Origin: Azoarcus sp.
Lineage (GTDB): Bacteria > Pseudomonadota > Gammaproteobacteria > Burkholderiales > Rhodocyclaceae
Direction: 5' to 3'
NCBI GenBank assembly: GCA_013911595.1
Contig: JACESY010000007.1
Coordinates: 1-42,608 of the forward strand
DNA length: 42,608 bases
Notes under the pieces: generated by a model
What the model was told of the DNA's origin: nothing
Database searches by the model: none
What the model saw: the letters and a program-made list of their open reading frames with translations, nothing else
In this document: piece by piece, positions 22,323-34,205 of the stretch
How positions within the stretch are numbered: position 1 is the stretch's first letter
Layout of the letters: every line of letters starts with the position of its first letter
Made by a program: the position numbers and the translations under genes

Positions 22323-23366
22323 GTGCAGAGTATAAAGCATATGCAGGGGCGGCCCGCGCTGCGGCGCCACCTGCCGGATCTGCGCAACCTCGGGGTCTTG
22401 CTGCGTACGCTGCTGCTCGTGAACCTGCTCGCCCTGCTGACCGCACTGGTGCAGGAGCCCGCGTCCGTGCGCCTGTTCGAGGCCTTTCTCGCGTTGGCCG
22501 CGCGGGTCGAACTGCCGCTGTTCGTGATCGTGCTGCTGTATTTCGCCGCCGCGCCCATGCTGGTGCGCCTGCCGTGGGCTGCCGGCGTGGGGGTGATCGC
22601 CGGTGCGACGGCGCTGGTCGTCGCGCTGCTGTTCCCCTTGTTGGCGATGCCTGGCGACGCGCTGTGGCGCTGGCTGGCCTGGGCGTTGGGTGCGCTGGGC
22701 GCGACCCTGGCCTATTTCGACCATCGCACGCGTCGGCTCACACCGGCGCTGGCCGAGGCCCGCCTGATGGCGCTGACCGCGCGCATTCGACCGCACTTCC
22801 TGTTCAATGCGCTCAATGGCGTGCTCGGCACGATCCGTTCCGACCCTCGCCGCGCGGAACGCGCTCTCGAGGAACTGGCGGAGCTGTTTCGTGCGCTGAT
22901 GCGCGAGCAGCATGGGCTGGTGCCGCTGGCGGACGAGCTTGCCCTGTGCCGGCGATATCTGGACATCGAATTCCTGCGTATGGGTGATCGTCTGGTCGTG
23001 GACTGGGAGGTCGACGACGTCGAGGACGCGCGCGTGCCACCATTGATCCTGCAGCCGCTGATCGAGAACGCCATCTACCATGGTGTCGAGCATGTCGCCC
23101 ATGCGTCGCGCATCGGCGTGCGCATCGCGCAGCGCGGGGACGAACTGCGCATCGAGGTCGACAACCCGCTCGCCGACGCGGGGGAGGTGCGCGTCGGCAA
23201 CCGCATCGCGCTCGACAACATCCGCGAGCGCCTGCAATTGTTCTTCGATCTGGAAGCCAGCCTCGAGGTCGGCCCTCGCGGTGGCCGCTTCCATGTCGTC
23301 ATTCGTCTGCCGTACCGGAGGAGCAGCGATGGAGCCGAACGAGCCCCTGCGCGTACTGATCGTTGA
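22323..23366 (+). CDS. algZ: LytS/AlgZ-type membrane sensor histidine kinase
   Basis: A 347-residue kinase of the His_kinase (PF06580-type) family, with several hydrophobic segments (about 23-44, 52-80, 86-110, 116-131). The phospho-acceptor His158 lies in [11 protein letters not shown], and the ATP-binding N-box ([11 protein letters not shown]249) is at the end. GTG 22323 is preferred because GGGGGA lies about 7 nt upstream; ATG 22341, six codons in, is the alternative. The response regulator gene overlaps its 3' end by 38 nt. The position beside argH matches AlgZ (FimS) of Pseudomonas, which controls alginate and type IV pilus genes there; the symbol rests on this synteny. Confidence 0.9.
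   Translation: MQSIKHMQGRPALRRHLPDLRNLGVLLRTLLLVNLLALLTALVQEPASVRLFEAFLALAARVELPLFVIVLLYFAAAPMLVRLPWAAGVGVIAGATALVVALLFPLLAMPGDALWRWLAWALGALGATLAYFDHRTRRLTPALAEARLMALTARIRPHFLFNALNGVLGTIRSDPRRAERALEELAELFRALMREQHGLVPLADELALCRRYLDIEFLRMGDRLVVDWEVDDVEDARVPPLILQPLIENAIYHGVEHVAHASRIGVRIAQRGDELRIEVDNPLADAGEVRVGNRIALDNIRERLQLFFDLEASLEVGPRGGRFHVVIRLPYRRSSDGAERAPARTDR
22329..22334 (-). promoter_or_regulatory. Possible -10 box for argH
   Basis: The minus strand reads TATACT here (in GCTTTATACTCTGC), about 58 nt upstream of the argH ATG. No convincing -35 lies 16-18 bp further upstream. It lies over the first codons of the divergent kinase gene. Confidence 0.35.
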
Positions 23367-24075
23367 CGACGAGGCGCCCGCGCGCGCACGTCTGCTCGAC
23401 CTGCTCGGCGATATCGCGGCCGAGCAGCCCAGCGAAATCGTTGGCGTGGCGGCCAACGGCGTCGAGGCCCTGCGTCTGATCGAGGCGCATGCAGTCGACG
23501 TCGTGCTGGCCGACGTACGCATGCCGGCGATGGATGGTGTCGAACTGGCGCGTCGCATCGGCGTCGGCGAGGGCGCACCGCACGTGATCTTCACCACCGC
23601 CTACGACGAGCACGCGGTCGAAGCCTTCGAACTGGCCGCGACGGACTATCTGGTGAAGCCGGTGCGCGCCGCGCGACTGGCCGAGGCGCTGGGTCGTGCG
23701 CGCGCACGTATGGGCGATGGTGGCAGGGCCGCACCGCGCCGCAATTTCAGCGTCACCGAGCGCGGTCGCATCGTGCTGCTGCCCATCGCCGAGGTGCTGG
23801 TGCTGCGCGCCGAAATGAAATACGTGACCGCGATCACCGCGACGCGCGAATACGTGCTCGACGAGTCGCTGGTGCAGATCGAACAGGAGTTTCCGGAGCG
23901 ATTCCTGCGCGTACACCGCAACTGCCTAGTCGCGCGCGAGGCGGTCGCCGGCGTCGAGCGCGCCGGCGAGGTCGACGGCGAAGCGCACTGGGACGTGCTG
24001 CTGCGCGGTCTCGACGAGCGCGTGCCGATCAGCCGTCGGCAATGGCCGACGGTGAGGGAGGCGTTGCGGCTTTGA
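23329..24075 (+). CDS. algR: LytTR-type response regulator (AlgR-like)
   Basis: A 248-residue regulator. The receiver domain has acidic D13/D14, phospho-acceptor D62 in [11 protein letters not shown], and conserved K110 in YLVKPV. The C-terminal LytTR DNA-binding domain (about 140-248) includes [15 protein letters not shown] and the LRVHRNCLV segment. ATG 23329 has GGAGGAG upstream and overlaps the end of the kinase gene, so the pair is translationally coupled. AlgR in Pseudomonas is the closest named type; the local regulon is unknown. Confidence 0.93.
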   Translation: MEPNEPLRVLIVDDEAPARARLLDLLGDIAAEQPSEIVGVAANGVEALRLIEAHAVDVVLADVRMPAMDGVELARRIGVGEGAPHVIFTTAYDEHAVEAFELAATDYLVKPVRAARLAEALGRARARMGDGGRAAPRRNFSVTERGRIVLLPIAEVLVLRAEMKYVTAITATREYVLDESLVQIEQEFPERFLRVHRNCLVAREAVAGVERAGEVDGEAHWDVLLRGLDERVPISRRQWPTVREALRL

Positions 24076-24093
24076 GGGGGAGCAGAAGCCAGT

Positions 24094-24186
24094 CGTAGGT
24101 CAGGTAAGCGCCGCAAGGCGCGCACCTGACGCCCCGGCGCGAACGGATCGGAGTCCGCAGGTGCGCTGCGCTTACCTGCGCTACGG
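24094..24186. repeat. REP-like palindromic element, copy 1 (paired hairpins)
   Basis: This fills most of the gap between the convergent algR-like gene and ppc. The left hairpin (24099-24130) has GTCAGGT pairing with ACCTGAC and an inner GCGCC-GCAA-GGCGC. A related copy in reverse orientation (24157-24186) has GCAGGT pairing with ACCTGC. The pair forms an inverted repeat, as in BIME-type REP units, and its core matches the element at 37155-37268. Confidence 0.75.
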
Positions 24187-24198
24187 TCGGTTTGCTCC

Positions 24199-26952
<2,754 letters not shown>

Positions 26953-26974
26953 GGTCGGGGTTTCCTGCGTGTCG

Positions 26975-27463
26975 TTATTGGTATGCGGGTCGCAGCCGGG
27001 CGCGGGCCTCGGCGATCGCCCGGGAGACGTATTCGGCGTAGAAATCAACCGTGCCGATGCCCACGATGGGCTCGGCAAGCCGCTCTCCGGAGGGGCCATA
27101 GAGTACCAGCATCGGCGTGAAGCGCGCTTGTTCGGCCCGGGCGAAGTCTGCGTGCGTGGTGGCCTCGCCGTCGAATCCGGTCATCGACGTGGCGCGGTCG
27201 ATGTCGATCTGGCGGAAGATCACGCCGGCTTCCCCGCCGCGCGCCATCGGCACCAGTTGGCTGCGCGCGATGTCGCACCAGTTGCAGCCGTGCTGACTGT
27301 AGAGGATCGCCATCGGTGTTGCGTCGCGGCGCATTGCCGCAGCCTCGCGCGCGAGGTCGCCGGCGGCAGGCAGCGTGCCGGCCGCGGCGGCAGGCAGCGC
27401 CAGCGCACATGCTAGAATGCACGCCATTGCCCACTGCATGCGGGCGTTTCGCAAGAATTGCAT
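26975..27463 (-). CDS. Secreted thioredoxin-fold protein with a CNWC motif
   Basis: About 162 residues from the ATG at complement 27461-27463 (two other in-frame ATGs, 27472 and 27439, are possible). The N-terminal signal peptide ([19 protein letters not shown]) directs it to the periplasm. The mature part has a thioredoxin-like active site, [13 protein letters not shown] (C60, C63), the FRQIDID strand, and a cis-Pro-like FTPMLVLYG. This fits SoxW/DsbE-like thiol-disulfide proteins, possibly reducing. It is divergent from hemC, with about 59 bp between starts, and lies upstream of ppc on the same strand. Its partner is not evident. Confidence 0.82.
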   Translation of the reverse strand: MQFLRNARMQWAMACILACALALPAAAAGTLPAAGDLAREAAAMRRDATPMAILYSQHGCNWCDIARSQLVPMARGGEAGVIFRQIDIDRATSMTGFDGEATTHADFARAEQARFTPMLVLYGPSGERLAEPIVGIGTVDFYAEYVSRAIAEARARLRPAYQ

Positions 27464-27522
27464 CGACACCATCGTCCCGAATCCGGGGCTTCGCCCCATC
27501 CTGTTCCGTACGCCCCGAATCC

Positions 27523-28455
27523 ATGAATCCGAGCACGCCCGAGCGCATCGTCATCGCCACCCGAGAAAGTCGGTTGGCCCTTTGGCAGGCCGAACACATC
27601 CGCGCCCGCCTGCTGCAATTGTATCCCGCCTGCCAGGTCGATCTGCTGGGCATGACCACGCGTGGCGACCAGATCCTTGATCGCCCACTGGCCAAGGTGG
27701 GGGGCAAGGGACTGTTCATCAAGGAACTTGAGACGGCGCTGCTCGACGGTCGCGCCGACATCGCCGTGCACTCGATGAAGGACGTGCCGATGGCGATCGA
27801 ACCCGGCTTCGCTCTGGCCTGTATCTCGGACCGCGACTCGCCCTTTGACGCCTTCGTGTCCAACCGTTACGAGAGCCTCGCCGACATGCCGCCGGGCACC
27901 GTCGTGGGCACCTCCTCGCTGCGTCGCCAGTCGCAGATCTGCGCGCGCCATCCGTATCTGGCGGTGACCAGCCTGCGCGGCAACCTCGACACCCGGCTGC
28001 GCAAGCTCGACGAAGGGCAATACGACGCCATCGTGCTGGCCGAGGCCGGCCTGCGCCGGCTCGGCATGGACGAGCGCGTGCGCGCGGCGCTGACGGCCGA
28101 GGAGTCGCTGCCGGCCGTCGGCCAGGGTGCGCTGGGCATCGAGTGTCGCGAGGACCGCCCCGAACTGCTGACCTGGCTCGCGCCGCTGCACGACGAGGCG
28201 GTGGCCGCGCGTGTCACGGCCGAGCGCGCCGTCTCGCGCGCACTCGCCGGAAGTTGCGAACTGCCGCTTGGCGCCTATGCCGAACTCGATGGCGAGCGGC
28301 TGTGGCTGCGCGGTTTTGTCGCGCTACCCGACGGCTCGCGCGTTGCACGCGCCGAACGCAGTGGCCGCGCCGGTGATGCCGAAGCCATCGGTCTGGCGCT
28401 GGCCGAGGACCTGCGCGCCCAGGGCGCAGAAGAGATCCTCGCTGCACTCGACTGA
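27523..28455 (+). CDS. hemC: Porphobilinogen deaminase (hydroxymethylbilane synthase)
   Basis: A 310-residue enzyme that polymerises four porphobilinogens into hydroxymethylbilane. Cys245 in [12 protein letters not shown] attaches the dipyrromethane cofactor. Other family marks are [33 protein letters not shown] and [11 protein letters not shown] 27523 gives the conserved start ([19 protein letters not shown]); an upstream in-frame extension lies over the divergent gene and is not believed. A TAGAAT hexamer at 27413-27418 could be a -10, but no -35 accompanies it. First gene of hemC-hemD-hemX-hemY. Confidence 0.97.
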   Translation: MNPSTPERIVIATRESRLALWQAEHIRARLLQLYPACQVDLLGMTTRGDQILDRPLAKVGGKGLFIKELETALLDGRADIAVHSMKDVPMAIEPGFALACISDRDSPFDAFVSNRYESLADMPPGTVVGTSSLRRQSQICARHPYLAVTSLRGNLDTRLRKLDEGQYDAIVLAEAGLRRLGMDERVRAALTAEESLPAVGQGALGIECREDRPELLTWLAPLHDEAVAARVTAERAVSRALAGSCELPLGAYAELDGERLWLRGFVALPDGSRVARAERSGRAGDAEAIGLALAEDLRAQGAEEILAALD

Positions 28456-28502
28456 GCGTTGCACAACGCGGCCCGGCGCGGCCGCATCCACGGGGGCCTT
28501 CA

Positions 28503-29279
28503 GTGCTGCACACGCTCGCAGGCAGGACCATCGTCGTGACCCGTCCCGAGGCTCAGGCCGAGTCCTTGTGCGAGGCGATCGAGTCGCGCGGCGCGCGCGC
28601 GCTGCGCTTTCCGGTGCTGGGCATCGCGCCACCCGAGGACGCCTCCGCGCTGGAGGCGGTGAGCGCGCGACTGGACGAATTCGATCTGGTCTTCTTCGTC
28701 AGCCCCAATGCGGTGAATTTCGCACTGAGCTACATCCTCGCGCGCCGCGACTGGCCGGCGGGTGTTGCCGTGGCAACGGTCGGTGGCGGCAGTGAGCGCG
28801 CATTGCGGCGCCACGGGTTCGCTCATGTACTCGCGCCCATCGAGGGTTTCGACAGCGAGGCCGTGCTGGCGCTGCCGGAGTTCGCGAGTGCGGCGATCCG
28901 CGGCAAGCGGGTGCTCGTTCTGCGTGGCGACGGCGGGCGCGAGTTGCTCGGCGAGGAACTTACCCGGCGCGGCGCCCAGGTCGAACACGCCAGTGTTTAC
29001 CGGCGATTCTGCCCCGACGCCAACGCCAATGAGTTGTTGAAGGCAGACCGGCTCGACGCGCTGGTCTTGACGAGTAGCGAAGGCGTGCGCAATCTGGCGT
29101 GCATGCTCGGCCCGGATGCGCTTGCCAAACTGAACGCCGTGACGGTCTTCGCACCCCATCCGCGCATCGCCGGCAGCGCCTTCGATGCGGGATTCCGTTC
29201 GGTCGTCGAGACCGATTCGGGTGACGCGGGCATCGTGCGCGGCCTCGAGGCCGGGCTTGGCCCGGTGCCTGCGGCCTGA
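28503..29279 (+). CDS. hemD: Uroporphyrinogen-III synthase
   Basis: A 258-residue enzyme that cyclises hydroxymethylbilane with inversion of ring D. The family is poorly conserved, but the two-domain pattern is clear: IVVTRPEAQAESLCEAIE at the N-terminus, FFVSPNAVNFAL, the inter-domain linker VLRGDGGRELLGEEL, and VLTSSEGVRNL in the second domain. The start is GTG 28503, following GGGGG; it lies 47 nt after hemC and the gene order supports the call. Confidence 0.94.
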   Translation: MLHTLAGRTIVVTRPEAQAESLCEAIESRGARALRFPVLGIAPPEDASALEAVSARLDEFDLVFFVSPNAVNFALSYILARRDWPAGVAVATVGGGSERALRRHGFAHVLAPIEGFDSEAVLALPEFASAAIRGKRVLVLRGDGGRELLGEELTRRGAQVEHASVYRRFCPDANANELLKADRLDALVLTSSEGVRNLACMLGPDALAKLNAVTVFAPHPRIAGSAFDAGFRSVVETDSGDAGIVRGLEAGLGPVPAA

Positions 29280-29296
29280 CGGTCCGCGGTTTTTTT
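29271..29296 (+). terminator. Possible weak terminator/attenuator between hemD and hemX
   Basis: GCGGCC and GGTCCGC can pair imperfectly across the hemD stop codon and are followed by seven T (29290-29296). The stem is short with a mismatch, so partial termination within the operon is the most that can be proposed. Confidence 0.33.
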
Positions 29297-29324
29297 GCAA
29301 CCAGTCTCGGTTAAACTCGCGAAC

Positions 29325-30593
29325 ATGGACAAACAGACCCCTGCGCTGATCCAGCCTCCCCCGGCTGACGACAAGGAGGACGCCGCCAAGGCCGCCTCCG
29401 AAGAGAACCGCGCCGAACAGGCCGCGACCCCGGAGCCGGAGGAGGACGTCAAGCCCGCTGAAGCCGGTCGGTCGTCCGACGCGCCGCCCCCGTCCGCGCC
29501 GCCCCAGGCTGCACCGCACTCCGGTGGCAGCGGTCGTGCCGGCCTGGTGCTGGCCGTGCTCGCCCTCATCGGTGTCGGTGTGGTCGGCTGGCAGTTGTGG
29601 GAACTGCGTCAGGACAGCTCCGGCATGCGTACCGAGATCGCCGACCGCCTGGCCACTGCCGACAACCGTGCCGGCGAGGCGCGCACCCTGGCGCAGTCGG
29701 CGCGTGAATCGATCGAATCGATGCAGGGCCGTTTCGGCGCGCTCGAATCCAAGGTCGCCGAAACCGAAGGGCAGGCCGCCGCGCTCGAATCCCTATATCA
29801 GGAATTCTCGCGCTCGCGCAGCGAACGCGCCTTGGCCGAGGTCGCGCAGGCGATCACGATCGCCAACCAGCAACTGCGTCTGGCCGGCAACTTCGAGGCG
29901 GCGCTGATCGCGCTGCAAAGCGCCGAGTCACGTCTGGCCGCGCCCGAGATGGGCCACATGCAGGATCTGCGCCGCGCGTTGCTCAAGGACATCGACGCGG
30001 TCAAGGCACATCCGCAGGTCGACGTCTCGGGCTTCGCGATGCGCCTGGAACTGCTGTTCGAACGCCTTCGCGACTTGCCGCTGGCCTACACGGTCGAGCC
30101 GCAGGGCACGCCGCCGGCGATCGACGCAGAGCCGGTCGACCCGACGCCGGCGGGGGCCAGCGACTTCGAAGTGTGGTGGCGCAACGCGCTGGGCTTTGCG
30201 CGCGAACTCGGGGCCGATGCCTGGAACGAGATGCGTGGCATGATCCGGCTCGAACGCATGGACCAGGCGGATCCGGCGCTGCTCGCACCCTCGCAGGGCG
30301 ACTTCCTGCGCGAGAACGTCAAGCTGCGTGTGCTCACCGCGCGTCTGGCGCTGCTCGCCGGCGACGCACGCACCTATGCGGCCGATCTGGAGGCCGCGCG
30401 CGAACTGGTCTCACGCTTCTTCGATCCGCGTGACGCGCGTGTGCAGCACGTGCTCGCCGAGTTCGAGGACCTGGGCGCGGTCGATCTGCAGGCCGAGACG
30501 CCCTCGCTGACCGGTACCTTCTCCGCCTTGTCGATGGCGCGCGAACGGCTTTCCGCCGGTTCGGCGTCGGACGCGGCCGGATCGGAACGCTGA
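29325..30593 (+). CDS. hemX: HemX-type membrane protein
   Basis: A 422-residue protein with an acidic, Pro/Ala-rich cytoplasmic N-terminus (1-70), one transmembrane helix (about 72-92, GLVLAVLALIGVGVVGWQLW), then a long periplasmic coiled-coil/helical domain typical of proteobacterial HemX. It was once annotated as uroporphyrin-III methyltransferase from operon context, but no methyltransferase motif is visible here. ATG 29325 was preferred over the in-frame codon at 29295, because the latter would start inside the T tract after hemD. Its exact role is not established; it lies between hemD and hemY. Confidence 0.9.
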   Translation: MDKQTPALIQPPPADDKEDAAKAASEENRAEQAATPEPEEDVKPAEAGRSSDAPPPSAPPQAAPHSGGSGRAGLVLAVLALIGVGVVGWQLWELRQDSSGMRTEIADRLATADNRAGEARTLAQSARESIESMQGRFGALESKVAETEGQAAALESLYQEFSRSRSERALAEVAQAITIANQQLRLAGNFEAALIALQSAESRLAAPEMGHMQDLRRALLKDIDAVKAHPQVDVSGFAMRLELLFERLRDLPLAYTVEPQGTPPAIDAEPVDPTPAGASDFEVWWRNALGFARELGADAWNEMRGMIRLERMDQADPALLAPSQGDFLRENVKLRVLTARLALLAGDARTYAADLEAARELVSRFFDPRDARVQHVLAEFEDLGAVDLQAETPSLTGTFSALSMARERLSAGSASDAAGSER

Positions 30594-30603
30594 GGGGGTA
30601 TCG

Positions 30604-31782
30604 ATGCGAGCACTGATCTGGATCGTCGCGATCTTCGCCGTGGCCGCCGGCATCGCAATGCTGGCCGGCCAGAACGAAGGTTACGTACTGGTCGTGTCGC
30701 CGCCGTGGCGCGCCCAGTTGTCGCTGAACTTCGTCATCGTCGGCCTGATCGTGGCCTTCGTGCTGCTCTACGTGCTGGTGCGCATCCTGCGCAAGACGCT
30801 TGGCCTGCCCGGACGGGTCGGGCGCTATCGCGCACGTCGCCGCGAGGAAAAGAGCACGAGGGCGCTGCATCAGGCCCTGCGTGCGCTGTTCGAGGGACGC
30901 TATGGCGACGCGCTGTCGAGCGCGCGCGCGGCGGATTCGGCAGACGCCTCGTCCTTCGAAGTCGCGCTGGTCGCCGCTCGCGCAGCGCACGGGCTGAAGG
31001 ACGCACGCAAGCGCGCCGAATGGCTGGACAAGGCCGGCCAGCGTGAAGGGGGCCGTGCGCCACGCCTGCTCGAGCAGGCGGCCTTCGCCATTGACGTGGG
31101 CGAGTTCGCCGATGCGCGCGCTGCGCTCGATGCCTTGCGCGAAGGCGGCCACCGCAGCGTCGCGGCGCGCCAGCTCGCGCTCGATCTGGCGCTGGCCGAG
31201 GAACGCTGGGACGAGGTCGCCGAACTTGTGCCGCAACTGCAATCCGAGCGTGCGCTGCCCACCGACGAGGCGCGCCGCCTGCAGCGTGCTGCGCGCATCG
31301 CGGGTTTCCGTCGACGGGTCAGCGACGCGACCGAGACCGCGGCCTACTGGCGCGATCTGCCCAAGGAAGACATGGCTGACCGCAAGCTCATCGCCGAGGT
31401 CGTGCCGATGCTGGCCGCGACCGGTCAGGGCGCGCTCGCGCGGCGCACGGTCGAGCGCCTGCTCGAAGAGGAATGGGATTCCGAACTGGCGCGTCAGTAT
31501 TCACTGTGCGCAGGCGAGGGCGCGGAGGCCGACCAGGCGCTCAAGCGCGCCGAGAAGTGGCTGGCCGCGCATCCCGACGACGCCGGTCTGCTCGCGTCGG
31601 TGGGTCGTCAGTGCATGGCCGCGCAGATCTGGGGCAAGGCGCAGAGCTATCTGGAGGAATCCCTGGTGCGTGATGCGCGCGCCGACGTGCATCGCTCGCT
31701 GGCCGAACTGTTCGAGCGGCTCGAACGCGCGGATGATGCGGCGCGCCACTATCGGGAGGCTGCGCGCCTGGCCAAGGCCTGA
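30604..31782 (+). CDS. hemY: HemY-type TPR membrane protein
   Basis: A 392-residue inner-membrane protein with two N-terminal transmembrane helices (about 1-22 and 42-62), a basic segment (YRARRREEKST), then a tetratricopeptide-like helical domain running to the C-terminus (ALFEGRYGDALSSARAA and similar repeats). This matches the HemY_N plus TPR plan of gammaproteobacterial and betaproteobacterial HemY, not Bacillus HemY, which is an oxidase. ATG 30604 follows hemX by 10 nt with GAGGGGGT upstream. It is the last gene of the hem operon. Confidence 0.93.
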   Translation: MRALIWIVAIFAVAAGIAMLAGQNEGYVLVVSPPWRAQLSLNFVIVGLIVAFVLLYVLVRILRKTLGLPGRVGRYRARRREEKSTRALHQALRALFEGRYGDALSSARAADSADASSFEVALVAARAAHGLKDARKRAEWLDKAGQREGGRAPRLLEQAAFAIDVGEFADARAALDALREGGHRSVAARQLALDLALAEERWDEVAELVPQLQSERALPTDEARRLQRAARIAGFRRRVSDATETAAYWRDLPKEDMADRKLIAEVVPMLAATGQGALARRTVERLLEEEWDSELARQYSLCAGEGAEADQALKRAEKWLAAHPDDAGLLASVGRQCMAAQIWGKAQSYLEESLVRDARADVHRSLAELFERLERADDAARHYREAARLAKA

Positions 31783-31812
31783 AAGCGGTCGGCGCTTACC
31801 CACGAAACCAAA

Positions 31813-31835
31813 CGGCCGCCGGATTCCGGCGGCCG
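31813..31835. terminator. Hairpin between convergent hemY and hemF
   Basis: CGGCCGCCGG (31813-31822) pairs perfectly with CCGGCGGCCG (31826-31835) around an ATT loop. The flanks are A-rich on the left and TTA-containing on the right, but neither strand has a good T run, so termination is inferred from the position between convergent stops. Confidence 0.55.
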
Positions 31836-31850
31836 ATTACGTTCACCCGG

Positions 31851-32771
31851 TCAATCCTGCAGGCGTTGCGCCGCGGGACGCAGGTATTTTTCGTACAACG
31901 CGGCTTCTGGGCTGCCCGGTTCGGGCGTCCAGTCGTAGCGCCATTTGACGATTGGCGGCAGCGACATCAGGATGGATTCGGTGCGTCCGCCCGACTGCAG
32001 GCCGAACAGTGTGCCGCGGTCGAACACCAGGTTGAACTCGACGTAGCGTCCGCGACGATAGGCTTGGAAGTCGCGCTCGCGCTCGCCGAAGGGCAGGTCG
32101 CGGCAACGCTCTACGATGGGCAGATAGGCGTCGAGAAAGGCCTCGCCAACCGAGCAGGTCAGGCCGAAGGCCTCGTCGAACGATCGCGTGCCGTCCGCGC
32201 CCAGGTCGTCGAAGAACAGCCCGCCGACGCCGCGCGGCTCATTGCGATGCTTGAGGAAGAAGTAGCGGTCGCACCAGTCGGCCAGGCGCCGGTACTCGGC
32301 CTCGCCGCCGAAGGGCAGCACGGCCTCGCGGCACACGGCGTGGAAATGCTCGACGTCCTCGTCGAACGGGTAGAAGGGCGTCAGATCGATGCCGCCACCG
32401 AACCACCACACCGGATCACGCCCTTCGGCCGCGGCGTTGAAGAAGCGCACGTTCATATGCACGGTCGGGCAGTAAGGGTTGCGCGGGTGCAGTACCAGCG
32501 ACACGCCCATCGCCTCGAAGCCGCGACCGGCCAGTTCGGGCCGGTGGGCGGTGGCCGAGGCGGGCATGGAATCGCCCATCACGTGGGAGAAGTTCACGCC
32601 ACCGCGTTCGAACAGACCGCCGTCCTCGATGACGCGCGAAAGGCCGCCACCGCCGCCCGGCCGCTTCCAGCCGTCGGCCAGGAAGCGACCACCGTCGGCG
32701 TCCTCCAGGCGCGCCACGATGCGCTCCTGCAGGCCGGTCAGCCAGGTTTTAACGGCGTTGCTGTCGGTCAT
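31851..32771 (-). CDS. hemF: Oxygen-dependent coproporphyrinogen-III oxidase
   Basis: A 306-residue aerobic enzyme that decarboxylates two propionates of coproporphyrinogen III to give protoporphyrinogen IX. Family marks: [39 protein letters not shown], and the closing [14 protein letters not shown] with [15 protein letters not shown]. The ATG (complement 32769-32771) gives the normal length. It lies 13 nt after purD and is probably the last gene of the minus-strand run. Confidence 0.97.
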   Translation of the reverse strand: MTDSNAVKTWLTGLQERIVARLEDADGGRFLADGWKRPGGGGGLSRVIEDGGLFERGGVNFSHVMGDSMPASATAHRPELAGRGFEAMGVSLVLHPRNPYCPTVHMNVRFFNAAAEGRDPVWWFGGGIDLTPFYPFDEDVEHFHAVCREAVLPFGGEAEYRRLADWCDRYFFLKHRNEPRGVGGLFFDDLGADGTRSFDEAFGLTCSVGEAFLDAYLPIVERCRDLPFGERERDFQAYRRGRYVEFNLVFDRGTLFGLQSGGRTESILMSLPPIVKWRYDWTPEPGSPEAALYEKYLRPAAQRLQD

Positions 32772-32784
32772 GTCGGTGGAGTAC

Positions 32785-34062
32785 TCAGTTCTTGCGGGCC
32801 AGCGCACGATGCCCGATATCGTGCCGGTACTGGCAGCCGTCGAAATGGATGTCGGCCGCGATCTGGTAGGCGCGAGTCTGCGCCAGGCGCGCATTGTCGC
32901 CGAGCGCGGTCACGCACAGCACGCGTCCGCCCGAGCTCACCACCGCGTCATCTTTGAGTGCCGTGCCGGCATGGAAGACATGGGCGTCCTCGGCGGCACG
33001 CTCGGGCAGGCCGGTGATGACGTCGCCCTTGCGCGGGCGCGACGGGTAGCCCTTGGCGGCGAGCACGACGCAGAGCGCGAAGCGCCGGTCCCAGTCGGCC
33101 TCGATCTGGTCGAGCGTGCCGTCGATGGCGGCCTCGATGAGATCGGACAGGTCGCTCTTCAGGCGCATCAGGATGGGTTGGGTCTCCGGGTCTCCCATGC
33201 GACAGTTGAACTCGACCACGCGCGGGCGACCGTCGGCGTCGATCATCAGGCCCGCATAGAGAAAGCCCGTGTAGGGCGTGCCCTCGGCGATCATGCCTTC
33301 GAGCACCGGGTCGACGACTTCGCGCATCACGCGCGCATGCACCTCCGGCGTTACCACCGGTGCGGGCGAGTAGGCGCCCATGCCGCCGGTGTTGGGGCCG
33401 GCGTCGCCGTCCTTGAGACGCTTGTGGTCCTGGCTGGTGGCCAGCGCCAGCGCCTGGCGACCATCGGCCATGACGATGAAGCTCGCTTCCTCGCCTTCGA
33501 GGAATTCCTCGATGACGACGCGTGCCCCGGCCGCGCCCATCTTGTTGTCGAGCAGCATCATGTCGATCGCCGCATGCGCTTCCTCGAGCGTGGTCGCGAC
33601 CACCACGCCCTTGCCGGCGGCCAGGCCGTCGGCCTTGATCACGATCGGCGCGCCCTCGCGATCGACATAGGCATGGGCCGCGGCTGCGTCGGTGAAGGTC
33701 TCGTACTTCGCGGTGGGAATGCCGTGACGCACCATGAAGCGCTTGGCGAAGTCCTTGGAGGCTTCGAGTTGTGCGGCCGCCTGCACCGGCCCGAAGATGC
33801 GCAGTCCGGCGGCGCGGAAAGCGTCGACGACGCCCTCGGCCAGAGGCGCCTCGGGGCCGACCACGGTGTAGGCCACAGCCTCGCGGCGGGCCAGCTCGAC
33901 CAGGTCTGCGATCTTGGTGACGGCGACGTTCTCGACGCAGGGCTCACGCGCCGTGCCGGCGTTGCCGGGTGCGACCAGCACGCGGGTGATCTTGCCCGAT
34001 TGGGCGAGTTTCCAGGCCAGCGCGTGTTCGCGGCCGCCGGAGCCGATGACGAGGACTTTCAT
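32785..34062 (-). CDS. purD: Phosphoribosylamine-glycine ligase (GAR synthetase)
   Basis: A 425-residue ATP-grasp enzyme that joins glycine to phosphoribosylamine in purine synthesis. The N-terminal domain opens with [15 protein letters not shown]; the ATP-grasp core has [36 protein letters not shown], and the metal-binding end [13 protein letters not shown]. Full length. It follows purH by 143 nt of repeat-like sequence and is followed closely by hemF. Confidence 0.97.
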   Translation of the reverse strand: MKVLVIGSGGREHALAWKLAQSGKITRVLVAPGNAGTAREPCVENVAVTKIADLVELARREAVAYTVVGPEAPLAEGVVDAFRAAGLRIFGPVQAAAQLEASKDFAKRFMVRHGIPTAKYETFTDAAAAHAYVDREGAPIVIKADGLAAGKGVVVATTLEEAHAAIDMMLLDNKMGAAGARVVIEEFLEGEEASFIVMADGRQALALATSQDHKRLKDGDAGPNTGGMGAYSPAPVVTPEVHARVMREVVDPVLEGMIAEGTPYTGFLYAGLMIDADGRPRVVEFNCRMGDPETQPILMRLKSDLSDLIEAAIDGTLDQIEADWDRRFALCVVLAAKGYPSRPRKGDVITGLPERAAEDAHVFHAGTALKDDAVVSSGGRVLCVTALGDNARLAQTRAYQIAADIHFDGCQYRHDIGHRALARKN

Positions 34063-34099
34063 GTGGGGTGAGTCGCTTGTTGTTGGTTGAGAATGTTCG

Positions 34100-34195
34100 G
34101 GTGCAACGGATTCATGTCATTGCGAGGGCTGTGAAGCGATCTCGGGGCGGGGCGCAATGCGCGTAGAGACTGTGTCGTTGCCTTGCGCCTTGCGA
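34100..34195. repeat. Repeat-like intergenic sequence between purH and purD
   Basis: The 143-nt gap 34063-34205 contains GTCATTGCGAGG followed by GAAGCGATCTC, which resembles the GTCATTGCGAG-type repeats dispersed in many bacterial genomes. A second hairpin has GTCGTTGC pairing with GCGACGAC (one mismatch) around a 10-nt loop (near 34168-34195). No second copy of this type was seen in the window. Confidence 0.4.
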
Positions 34196-34205
34196 CGACC
34201 GCGCC

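Noticed and set aside
22272..23597. N-terminal extension of argH by about 440 codons
   Set aside because: The extension lies antisense to the kinase and regulator genes and has no similarity to argininosuccinate lyase; the ATG at 22271 gives the family length.
27413..27418. TAGAAT as a hemC promoter
   Set aside because: It looks like a -10, but no -35 or extended -10 accompanies it, so it is mentioned only under hemC.
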